Source: Buxus sempervirens (Eukaryota; Streptophyta; Magnoliopsida; Buxales; Buxaceae). Taken from it: DNA of 64,000 nt. Of the stretch, positions 35,346 through 44,617 are shown in pieces. The position numbers and the translations under genes were made by a program. Position 1 is the first letter of the stretch, and each line of letters opens with the position of its first letter. Location of the stretch: positions 6,995,888-7,059,887 of the forward strand of contig OX387186.1 of the NCBI GenBank assembly GCA_947561395.2. The letters run 5' to 3'. The notes under the pieces were generated by a model, which saw only the letters and a program-made list of their open reading frames with translations, had not been told where the DNA came from and made no database searches.

Positions 35346-38300
35346 TATTGGAGTTTTTTTTTGGAAGCCGCGTCAGTTTGCCGAACTAACGCTGCTTCAA
35401 AGGTAAGGGGAGTTTCCTCCCAATTGTTCAGTACAAAATTTTGGGGAGCAGGGGAAATAGGGAAAGTCTGCTCCTCAAGCCCAGCATCCGATGCCATCAT
35501 CACCGGGTGGGTACTGCCCTTTTCTGCTGTGGGGCCCAATTCAGAAATGACCTCTTTCGGAATCTTTACTGCGGCCCAGTCAATAAACGGCAGTTCCATG
35601 TCTGCCCCTGTCTTTTCGCCCTCAGTCATGGCGAAGAATGCACCAACATCTTCAGAAAAGTCCACCTGCTGCTCGGGCTGTGGTCCAGGCCCATCCACTG
35701 CTCCCAGTATTGGAGATGGGTTATAGGGTTGTAGGGCCGAAACAAAAGGCTTTTGAAATGGGTTAATGTTTCGGTATGGGGGTTTGGACTGGTCCACGGG
35801 AGGAGAAATTTGGATTATATAAGCGGGTTTAGGGAAACTTTCCCTTAAATGAGGGAGTTTTCCTTTGCTTCTGCTCTCCCCTTCTTCATGCTTCATTCTC
35901 CTCCAACCTCTGGGCTTGAAGCCCAACCCTACCTTGGGGATCAGTTTCTTAGCCGTGATTGGCTCCACCATCCCCTGCAGATTGATCCCCAGGCCTTTCC
36001 CTGGGTGAAAGTGGTATTTCTCCATCACTTTCTTGACCATCTTTTCTGCAGTGGTCCCTTTTTCTTTCTTTTTCTCACACCCCCCAGGTATGTAATTGAC
36101 CGCCTCAAATTGAAATGAGTGGAATGCAATTTTGTCGACAGTCAAGTCCACATTGATTAATGGTACATCAGGTGACACAATGGGCGGCACCAAGTTTTCA
36201 GCTAGGACTGTTATCACCCTTTGCCCTCTTACATATTTCACCCTTTGGTGGAGCGTGGATGGTATTGCCCTAGCCGAGTGTATCCACGGCCTTCCTAGGA
36301 GCAGGTTGAAGGCTGCGGGTATATCCATCACCTCAAATGTGATGTTAAAGATATTCGGCCCAATTGTGACCGGCAGTTCAATCTCCCCTAGGGAGTGGGT
36401 CTTAGAGCTATCGAAAGCCCTCACTATCCGCCCATTTTGCTTGATCCTTGACTGGTCCAGACCCAGCTTGGTAAAAGTGATTAACGGGCAAACGTTTAAC
36501 GCTGACCCGTTGTCGATTAAAACCCGTGCAACCATGCAGCCCTTACAAAGCACAGTGATGTGCAAAGGGTCCACATGACAACACCCACCTGGGCTGATCT
36601 CACCCTCTGAGAAACTTATCACATTATGTGACAAGATTTGACCAACCATTTTACCAAGCTGGTCCGGATCAATGGTCTGGGATACGTGTGCACTCTGTAG
36701 CACCCTTAACAATGCATCCCTGTGCTTTTCGGAATTCAGCAAAAGGCCCAGTATTGAAATCTGGGCCGGGACCTTGTTTAGCTGATCCACAAGATTAAAT
36801 TCACTCTTTTTGATTATTTTTATGAGGTCTGCTGCCTCATTTTCTGCACCCTGGGGGGTGTCTTCTCCCACTTTATTTTTTCCTTTTTGTTTTCTTTTTT
36901 CTTCATTTTCTTTTTCTGTTTTTTCTTTTTCTACTTCTGTCTCCTTTTCTTTCTCTTCACCCCCTGCACATCTCCCCGACCTCGTCATGAGGTTCACCTC
37001 CTCCTGGTTCTGGTTCCTGACCATTGGAACCGTAGCCGTGATTCCCTCGCTGTAGTTCCATGGTACAGCGGCCTCTGAATAGGCTAATTTAGGGATGTCA
37101 ACCACTAGTGGCTGGAGTCTGGACCGGGATGTATGGGCCGGTTTAGGGATAGTATGGGCTGGCTGCACATTCACAACCAAGGGTTGAAGTTTGGATTTGG
37201 TGGGGACAGAAGAAGTGATGGAAGCAGTAGTGGGGTCAAGATTGATGACCAGTGGAGCCTTAGACGGCTTGGATGGGGAATAAATGGGTGGACTGCAATT
37301 GAAGACCAATGGGGGCCTTGCAGTATTCATCTGGGTCATAAGAGATGAGACCTGGTTCAAAGAGGAACTTATGTCCTCAGCAGCTGTATTATTTTTTTGG
37401 GAGACCATGTTGATCTCCTCTTCTTCCTCTTCTGGGAAAAATCGGACCTGGACTGTGGTCCCCACAGGGGCTATGAGCTGTGATGGGTCAAAGGCCCTTC
37501 TGGTGGTGGATATGGCAGAGATGGAGTTGGATGGGCCTGCCCCATTGTGGTACGGCAGAGGGTTCTGCCCAATATCATTCCCGGACGGGGCCGGTGCAGC
37601 AGTGTTAAAGACCAAAGCCTTCTGGTCCAACAAATCTTGAACTGCATGCTTCAATACCCAGCAGGTATCTGTAGAATGCCCCGGTGCACCCATGTGGAAG
37701 TCACAGGTGACCGATGTGTCAAAATTCCTCCCCCTGGTGGCATTCGGGTTGGGCTCTTTCAGAGTCAAATATTCCCCTTTCAGCAGGGTTGGCAATAGTT
37801 GGGAAAGAGATATGGGTAGAGGGGTGAAAACCCGGTTCTTTCTTGCTGCGAACCAGGCATCCCGCTCCTCCTTAGAAAAAGTCCTCCTTGTGTTACTTGG
37901 CACAGACGGAGAGAAGTTGACATTCATCGGGGTCTGGTACGACTGCTGGGCCTGCTGGGCCTGTTGGGGTGCCGAGATGTTGACGTGCAGTGGCTTCTTG
38001 GCTGGAGGAGCCTGGACCAGGTTCACCTCCCCTTCTTTTCGGGCCCCCGTCTTTTTAAACCCGGCCCCTTTCTTCTGGGCCATAGAGGCAGAGGAATCAG
38101 ACTGCCCAGTCAGAGTAGAGTAGTCTATTAGCCGTCCTGACCTGACCCCTTCCTCGATTCGGTCCGCTACCTGTACTAGGGCTGCAAAGTTGGTGGTTAT
38201 CTGACCCACCAGATGGTTGTAGAAGGGCTGGCCCAGTGTGCCCATAAAGGTGGAGATCATCTCCGGCTCTTGCATAGGTGGCCTGACCTGGGAGGCGGCC

Positions 38301-39055
38301 TCTCTCCATCTCTTGGCGTACTGCCGTACCGGCTCATCCTTCCCCTTGGTCATCCTCATCATGTCGTACCGGTCCGGCACGATCTCCGAGTTGAACTTGT
38401 ACTGGTCCAAGAAAGCGTCTGCTAGGTCCTTCCACCTCCTAATCCTTCCATGGTCCACTGTAGCGAACCACCGAAGGGCTGACCCGGTCAGACTCCTCTG
38501 GAAGAGCTGGATCAGTATTCCATCGTCCCGGCCAAACTGGCACAGGGCCCCGCAGTATAGTTTCAGATGGCTTAATGGGCAGCCCGTGCCATCAAACTTG
38601 TCAAAATCCGGGCACCTGAACTTAGCCGGTAGACAGACGTCCGGGTACATGCACAGGTCCTCGAAGGTGGTGCCTGCATGGCTGCCTCCCCCATTCACTT
38701 CCTTCAGCTCTGCCTGGATCCTCTCTATCCTCAGCAGCATTTTCTTCTCCATCTCATCTCGGGCCTTTTCTTTCTCCAGCTCTTTCTCCGACTCTACTGT
38801 ATTTTCCCTGATCAGAATGGGCTCAGGGACTGGTTCAGAAATGGGCTCAGGCATGGGCTGAGCCGGAGGCGGAATATAGGCCTGAGGTGGCGGTGCCGGA
38901 TGAGAAGTAGATGCCTGGTTCTGGGCTTGGGCCTGTTGGGCCTGCGCCGCCAGTAAGTCCCCCAGCATCTTGGCCAGACCGGCCACTTGCTCCTGCAGTT
39001 GAGTGAAGTCCTGAGCGGGGACAGTAGCTTGGGCTTGGTTCTCTTCAGTATTCAT
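35345..39055 (-). CDS. Element A Gag-protease polyprotein with G-patch
   Basis: I chose ATG 39055 (MNTEENQAQATVPAQ), giving 1236 residues. The open frame reaches back to 39448, but that part translates leader tandem repeats (GWLFLSIKS-like), so it is unlikely to be protein. Domains: Q/P-rich start with a coiled-coil-like segment (about 80-120); gag capsid-like domain about 130-300 (FRCPDFDKFDGTGCPLSHL, LTGSALRWFATV); knuckle-like CDFHMGAPGHSTDTCW near 451-466; a K/E-rich segment about 700-735; retropepsin-like protease with DNGSALN at about 848 and LLLGRPWIHSARAIPS; G-patch-like motif about 1004-1050 (HPGKGLGINLQG, then GLGFKPRGW). It ends at TAG 35345-35347, one base overlapping the pol frame. 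Gag packages the RNA and protease matures the polyprotein. No internal stops. Confidence 0.9.
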   Translation of the reverse strand: MNTEENQAQATVPAQDFTQLQEQVAGLAKMLGDLLAAQAQQAQAQNQASTSHPAPPPQAYIPPPAQPMPEPISEPVPEPILIRENTVESEKELEKEKARDEMEKKMLLRIERIQAELKEVNGGGSHAGTTFEDLCMYPDVCLPAKFRCPDFDKFDGTGCPLSHLKLYCGALCQFGRDDGILIQLFQRSLTGSALRWFATVDHGRIRRWKDLADAFLDQYKFNSEIVPDRYDMMRMTKGKDEPVRQYAKRWREAASQVRPPMQEPEMISTFMGTLGQPFYNHLVGQITTNFAALVQVADRIEEGVRSGRLIDYSTLTGQSDSSASMAQKKGAGFKKTGARKEGEVNLVQAPPAKKPLHVNISAPQQAQQAQQSYQTPMNVNFSPSVPSNTRRTFSKEERDAWFAARKNRVFTPLPISLSQLLPTLLKGEYLTLKEPNPNATRGRNFDTSVTCDFHMGAPGHSTDTCWVLKHAVQDLLDQKALVFNTAAPAPSGNDIGQNPLPYHNGAGPSNSISAISTTRRAFDPSQLIAPVGTTVQVRFFPEEEEEEINMVSQKNNTAAEDISSSLNQVSSLMTQMNTARPPLVFNCSPPIYSPSKPSKAPLVINLDPTTASITSSVPTKSKLQPLVVNVQPAHTIPKPAHTSRSRLQPLVVDIPKLAYSEAAVPWNYSEGITATVPMVRNQNQEEVNLMTRSGRCAGGEEKEKETEVEKEKTEKENEEKRKQKGKNKVGEDTPQGAENEAADLIKIIKKSEFNLVDQLNKVPAQISILGLLLNSEKHRDALLRVLQSAHVSQTIDPDQLGKMVGQILSHNVISFSEGEISPGGCCHVDPLHITVLCKGCMVARVLIDNGSALNVCPLITFTKLGLDQSRIKQNGRIVRAFDSSKTHSLGEIELPVTIGPNIFNITFEVMDIPAAFNLLLGRPWIHSARAIPSTLHQRVKYVRGQRVITVLAENLVPPIVSPDVPLINVDLTVDKIAFHSFQFEAVNYIPGGCEKKKEKGTTAEKMVKKVMEKYHFHPGKGLGINLQGMVEPITAKKLIPKVGLGFKPRGWRRMKHEEGESRSKGKLPHLRESFPKPAYIIQISPPVDQSKPPYRNINPFQKPFVSALQPYNPSPILGAVDGPGPQPEQQVDFSEDVGAFFAMTEGEKTGADMELPFIDWAAVKIPKEVISELGPTAEKGSTHPVMMASDAGLEEQTFPISPAPQNFVLNNWEETPLTFEAALVRQTDAASKKKLQ
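35354..35362 (-). promoter_or_regulatory. Candidate -1 ribosomal frameshift site, A9 run at the gag-pol junction
   Basis: Nine A residues on the minus strand encode gag codons AAA AAA AAA, followed by CTC CAA and the gag stop TAG. Slipping back one base on this run enters the pol frame without a stop. The start of pol lacks an ATG. No test of a downstream stimulatory structure was possible. Confidence 0.6.
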
Positions 39056-39300
39056 TGTTCTTGCTTTGGATCTAGTTACTGGAGCAATGATTGCAAGTGT
39101 ACCTGGGTTGAATGTACCTGATGAATAAAAGTGAATAGAACATGTTAGCTTCCATTTAACTTGAGTCACACCCCTATATATGTAAACCAGTAGGTTAGGT
39201 GAACACCAATCCAGAAAAAAAATTTTTTGTTTTTGTTTTTGTTTTTGTTTTTTTTGTTTTGAGTTGGAATATTCTAGGGCTTCCAAGGGTCCCAATTTTT

Positions 39301-40430
39301 TTTGATTTGATTGATAAAATAACCAACCAAGGTTTTCATTTTTTTTTTTTTTTGATTTGATTGATAAAAATAACCAACCAAAGTTGTCTTGGACTACTCT
39401 ATCCAAGTATCCCACAAATGTTTTGATTTGATTGATAAAAATAACCAACCAAAGGTGTCTTGGACTACTCTATCCAAGTATCCCACAAATGTTTTGATTT
39501 GATTGATAAAAATAATCAACCAAAGGTGTCTTGGAATATTCTAGGGCTTCCAAGTATCCCACAAATGTTTTGATTTGATTGATAAAAATAACCAACCAAA
39601 GGTGTCTTGGACTACTCTATCCAAGTATCCCACAAATGTTTTGATTTGATTGATAAAAATAACCAACCAAAGGTTTTCATTTTTTTTTTGATTTGATTGA
39701 TAAAAATAACCAACCAAAGGTGTCTTGGACTACTCTATCCAAGTATCCCACAAATGTTTTGATTTGATTGATAAAAATAACCAACCAAAGGTGTCTTGGA
39801 CTACTCTATCCAAGTATCCCACAAATGCTTTGATTTGATTGATAAAAATAACCAACCAAAGGTGTCTTGGAATATTCTAGGGCTTCCAAGTATCCCACAA
39901 ATGTTTTGATTTGATTGATAAAAATAACCAACCAAAGGTGTCTTGGACTACTCTATCCAAGTATCCCACAAATGTTTTGATTTGATTGATAAAAATAACC
40001 AACCAAAGGTGTCTTGGAATATTCTAGGGCTTCCAAGTATCCCACAAATGTTTTGATTTGATTGATAAAAATAACCAACCAAAGGTGTCTTGGACTACTC
40101 TATCCAAGTATCCCACAAATGTTTTGATTTGATTGATAAAAATAACCAACCAAAGTTTTCATGGAATATTCTAGGGCTTCCAAGGGTCCCAATTTTTTTG
40201 ATCTTTTTTATTTTGATTTGATTGATAAAAATAACCAACCAAGGTTTTCATGGAATATTCTAGGGCTTCCAAGGGTCCCAATTTTTTTGATCTTTTTTAT
40301 TTTGATTTGATTGATAAAAATAACCAACCAAGGTTTTCATGGAATATTCTAGGGCTTCCAAGGGTCCCAATTTTTTTGATCTTTTTTATTTTGATTTGAT
40401 TGATAAATAACCAACCAAGGTTTTTTTTTT
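39301..40430. repeat. 71-bp tandem array upstream of gag in element A
   Basis: About 16 units each contain GATTGATAAAAATAACCAAC. The commonest unit is 71 bp (for example starts at 39421 and 39492), in two versions: one with GGACTACTCTATCCAAG, one with GGAATATTCTAGGGCTTCC. The last units (after about 40195) are longer, with T-rich inserts. The array lies in the untranslated leader and its edge stays open in the gag frame. Confidence 0.9.
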
Positions 40431-40722
40431 CCTTCTTCAAATTTGCTGAATTTTCTCAGTTTTCAAGTTCCAGAGTTTGATTGACACATGTTTGAGTTGA
40501 GTTGGTGTCAAAAAATATGACACCTTGGTTTCCTCTTTGATTTTCAAACTTAGGTTAAATCCTGAAAGAATATTTTATTTTATTCTTTTTTGTTTTTCTT
40601 TTTTTTGTATTTTGGAACATTTTTTTATGTTCTTTTCGGGGTGCCTAAGGATGATCCACAGTGTTTTAGGCATTTTATTCTGAAAATTTGGGCTGAACAG
40701 CCAATTTGTGCATTTTTTGAAC

Positions 40723-40863
40723 GTATCCGGTATAATATACCGGATAAGGATATGCCTTATGGTATCCGGTTACCCTAACCGGATACACGCATATGCCTTT
40801 GTATCCGGAAATACATACCGGATATGATTAGAGCTGTTATTAACCGGCCTGAGTTGCCGGTTA
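40723..40863. repeat. 39-bp palindromic tandem repeat in the leader of element A
   Basis: Units start at 40723, 40762 and 40801, with a degenerate fourth (TAACCGGC...GCCGGTTA) at 40841. Spacing is again 39 bp and the ends again GTATCCGG/CCGGATA. The unit at 40762-40786 is perfect with 11-bp arms. It lies between the PBS and gag, outside the LTR. Confidence 0.9.
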
Positions 40864-41629
40864 TTGCCGAAATGGCCCTTTTTGACTCATTTTTTCACCC
40901 GATTAGTTTTTTTTTTTTTTCATTCCCCATTGATGTTCACCTTAACTTGACCTTCAAAACTTGCCCCAAATTGGGCTTGGACATCATACTTGCAAAATTC
41001 CCCAACTTTAAGAAAAGGACATGGCTTTACCTTGCCACCTTGTATTACCTTCATTCAATATGGTATTCACATTATACCTTGGCATGTAAAACATGCAAAC
41101 GGCCTTCCCACATTTACACCCAATTCCCCAAACGCAATTGTGTGCTTTTAGCTGAAAACGTGTTTCTCCACCTTCAAGCGTATGGTTTTTGGGTTTTGGC
41201 TTAATTGGCAACTTAGAACTCAAGTCTAGTGATGCCCGGAATCGAATCACAGATCCCATTGTCATCACATCATTGACTCAAATTCTAAGGTAAATGTTTT
41301 CACTTTCGCTTTCCGAAGTCACGACCTCGGTGCGCCAAGCTACACACATTCATGGTTTAACTTCCTAATAGGTAAAGGGTAGGCTGTGCAAATTGTTTCA
41401 AGTGCTCAAGTGCAATTTTAAATTGTGGTAACATTCACAACGTCCCAGCCCCTTGCCACTCTTTTTCGTAGCCATGCATTCAATTTCAAGCCAAGGTACA
41501 TATGACAAAAATAATGAAGCTAACTACAAGCAAGCAAGAGCCAAAGCAACCAAATATGCACAAAAAATATTACATGCCCAAAAAGTGTTCTACAAAACAT
41601 GTCATTTGTACAAACAACCATTAAATCAT

Positions 41630-42200
41630 GTAAGCATGCTTGAAACTCAAAAGCATTCCCTAAAATCCCAGATTTCATGCTCAAAGTGTACCATTTCTAC
41701 CCCAAATTGAAGCCTAAAATTTTAGCACTACTTGACATGATACCAAAGTGTTTCAATGAGGTAAAACATGCTTAAGATCTCCCCAAAATACATTAAAATT
41801 TCCAGATTTTTTTCCTCAATTGGATGCTCAAGTGACATGGTTTTATGCCCAAATCCAAGCCTAAAACCCAGAAGCTAATAATATGACATAAAAAGCTTTT
41901 AGCTTGAGAAACATATGCTTGAAAATCCCCAAAATTCCCACTAAGCATTTCAGATTTTTTTCATTGTTTTCATGCTCAACTTATGTCATTCCACACCCCC
42001 AAGTTCAAATCATGGCATAAAACAACCATTAAGCACAAAAAGCATTATTCATGGGAAACATGCATGAATACTCAAAATTTACACCAAATTTCCAGATTTT
42101 GACATTTTCTTTTTTATGGCATAACAACTTGAATCAAAGCATGTCATCACAAAACACATCCAAATCATGCTTCAACATAGGCTTTGGATCCATACAAATT
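41630..42200. repeat. Degenerate tandem repeat of about 150 bp in the leader of element A
   Basis: About four units recur, starting with an ACATGC(A)TG-type word and followed by CCCCAAAAT, TTTCCAGATTTTTTT and a CATGCTCAA or ATGGCATAAAA phrase. They begin near 41633, 41767, 41910 and 42056. The units are well diverged. No gene is seen in the leader outside the arrays (40440-42319). Confidence 0.55.
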
Positions 42201-42319
42201 TCTAAGCATCCTAATCTGATTTGGAATACCACATTATGCACAAATAAAACAAACAAAATAGCAAGCATTCAAAAGTGATGAAAAAGCATGAATATACACA
42301 AAATGGCTTAAATCCACAA

Positions 42320-42338
42320 GTCCCCAGCAGAGTCGCCA
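42320..42338 (-). other. Primer-binding site of element A
   Basis: In element orientation TGGCGACTCTGCTGGGGAC starts 2 bases after the 5' LTR. It is the usual site of the Ogre/Tat group and its complement ends in CCA. Confidence 0.85.
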
Positions 42339-42340
42339 GT

Positions 42341-44617
42341 TGTGAGACATGGGAAAAAATCACCGGAGTGATCGTCCCTCCGTCAACACACGGGCTCAAC
42401 GCAAAAATTGGGAGAGTCGCCACCATTCATGATTTTGGGGTGAGAATGGACACCAAAGATTCAAAAGTAAGCAAAAATAGCCAAAAGACAAATTCTAGGA
42501 TAAAAATAACCCTACTTGAAAATCAAATCCAGAGATGGGTAAGGGGATTAGATTATGAACGGGGGAAGGTGTTAGGCACCCCCATTCATCCACACGAAGT
42601 GGTTGCCAAGTGTATGTTCATGCAAAAAACAAAGTAAGAAAGCTTGCTAAAAATCATGAGAAACCTTGAAAAAGGAACAATGTATGATATTTTCACATGA
42701 AGATCCAAATGGATTTTGGATCTTCTCTTATGTCAATATCATTTCTGGAATATCTCAAAAGATGGAAATCAAAGCACAAATTGCTCAAAACCAAGTTAAA
42801 TCAAATTCGGAAAATTTGGTAAAAAGTATACCATTTGCCTTGAAATCATTCAAATCCGATTCTAAATTGACCCAAACCAAATCCCTTTGAAAGATTAGGG
42901 TAAACAAGAGTCTCATGCAAAATTTCACTTCATTCCGATGAAAAATTTAGGAGTTATGCTCCTTTGAAGTTGCTGTTGGGGATTTTTAAAAGTGGTAAGT
43001 GGGCAACTTTGGAAAATTGTCTAGAAAAATCCACTACATAGAAATCCACAAAATTTGGTGTGATTGAAGTCTGTATGGCCATCTTTCAACAGAAACTAGC
43101 CTCATACAAAAATCCCTTCGGATGTGCCTTGGGTGGTCTCCCGAACAGGCCCCGAAGATCACAGATTTACCCAGAAAAATGCAAATGAGCAGTTCTGAGT
43201 AAATCGGCTACCAATAATTCAAATGGAATCCAAAAATTATGAAACCAACTGGATTTGAAAATAGACTCATAAAGGAGTACCCAGAAATAAAAATCACTTG
43301 AATCGGACTTAAATCGAACACATGGCGGTCCGTCGAAGTGACAAGTTCTGTACTTGGACCTGAACTGTCCACTTAACTTCGACAGAGAAGTGTCAAAAAT
43401 CGGCTAGATAGAAATTCATGAAATTTGGTGGACATAAACTAGACAGCCCGACCTTTCCCATGGTTCTGGAATCGCCCCAAAATTCATCCGGATGATGAAG
43501 TTACGGACGTCCGAAGTAAGGGTACAGGTGCTGTCAAGCTAAGCCATTTTTGAGTAAAAACCCAATCCGAAAATTGATAAAAAAAATGAAATTCGGGCAA
43601 GATGAACACAAATACTTTAAAATCATCCGAAAGGCATTCCAGAATTGATTGAGGCCATTTATTTGAGATTTATCGCAATAAATGCAATAAACCCCAAATA
43701 TGAGCCTATCCCGCCAAAATAGTGATGTGTGTGCAAAAGTGAAAAAAACCTAGCAAGATCCATACACATGCATATAGATTCAACAAAATAGGTTCTAGCA
43801 TAGCCTAGGGTTCCGTTCCATTATCGTTTCCCTCTGTTCTCTTTAAGATAATCAAGGGTACTTTGAATATGGAACGGTTTACAATCAATCAAAAAGGCCT
43901 TATGCTACATAGGTTCTAGCACTAGGGTCAATCCCTAGTCTCGTTTCTCCTAGATCCGCCTTCACGTTTTACGGCTAGGGGAGTCTTGAGATACTTTGAG
44001 CCAGGGAAGGATTTCCACACATACAAACAAGGCTTTACACTACAGAAAGGTAGAAGAAGAGATCTAGATCTAGGAATGTAAAGACAGAAAATAAAAAGAA
44101 AAGTTGAGGCTTACCTGAGTGCTGGAGGCGATTCCACAGCGGTTTCCTTCTTCTCTTGGAGTTCTTCTTTGCGAGAATTCAAAACAAGAGTTGTGTGCCT
44201 TTTGCTCAAGGAGGAGGCTCCTATTTATAGGCAAGGGCTAAGGTCATTGGTAGACACAACTTAATGTCTAGAACCCCTCCAACCTAAACCCTAAGGTTAT
44301 TTCCGCGATTTCCCCTCATTTAATGAGGGACATGATGGTAAAAGTGAAAAGCTCTCGGAAAACCCTAATTTTGAGCAAACTTAAGGTATCCGGTATATCA
44401 GACCGGATATCAAAGGGCCTTAAGGTATCCGGTACATGGTACCGGATACGCTAAGGCTCACATGTATCCGGTATGAGTATCCGGATACGGGGATGAGCAC
44501 TTGTATCCGGATTGAGTATCCGGATACAGGCAAAAGTTTATTTTCTTCAAATTATGTGCTGGCTTTCCAGGAGATAATGATTTTTGATGATTGTTTGTGC
44601 AATTTGGGGTGTCTACA
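42341..44617 (-). repeat. 5' LTR of element A (2277 bp)
   Basis: In element orientation it starts TGTAGACACCCC and ends ...CATGTCTCACA next to the PBS. TATAAATAG lies at plus 44221-44229. The 39-bp palindrome array is at 44386-44527, and a PBS-like GGCGACTCTCCC lies about 67 bp before the LTR end. The block GTGCCTAACACCTTCCCCC (plus 42561-42579) matches the solo LTR at 12288. Confidence 0.95.
44386..44527. repeat. 39-bp palindromic tandem repeat in LTR of element A (copy in 5' LTR)
   Basis: Identical to the array at 29116-29257, displaced by 15270 bp. Confidence 0.9.

Larger units (their letters stand above)
27071..44617 (-). mobile_element. Complete, very young Tat-type Ty3/gypsy retrotransposon A (17.5 kb)
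   Basis: Direct LTRs of 2277 bp (27071-29347 and 42341-44617) differ, by my reading, at one base (C 28029 versus T 43299). Exact duplications GCCTT flank it (27066-27070 and 44618-44622), inside the RT of element B. Order on the minus strand: 5' LTR, PBS, about 3.3 kb leader with tandem repeats, gag-protease-G-patch, pol (RT, RNase H, second archaeal-like RNase H, integrase), spacer, an antisense ORF on the plus strand, polypurine tract, 3' LTR. Dual RNase H, absence of a chromodomain and the antisense ORF are Tat-lineage traits. Both coding frames are open throughout, so it is probably autonomous. Confidence 0.95.

Noticed and set aside
39056..39448. The N-terminal 131 codons of the gag frame as real protein
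   Set aside because: They translate the leader tandem repeats and a T/A-rich stretch; ATG 39055 gives a normal Tat Gag start. An upstream coding exon joined by splicing is not excluded.
39301..40430. A CRISPR-like array (repeats at regular spacing)
   Set aside because: The whole 71-bp unit repeats with no unique spacers, and the context is a plant retrotransposon leader.
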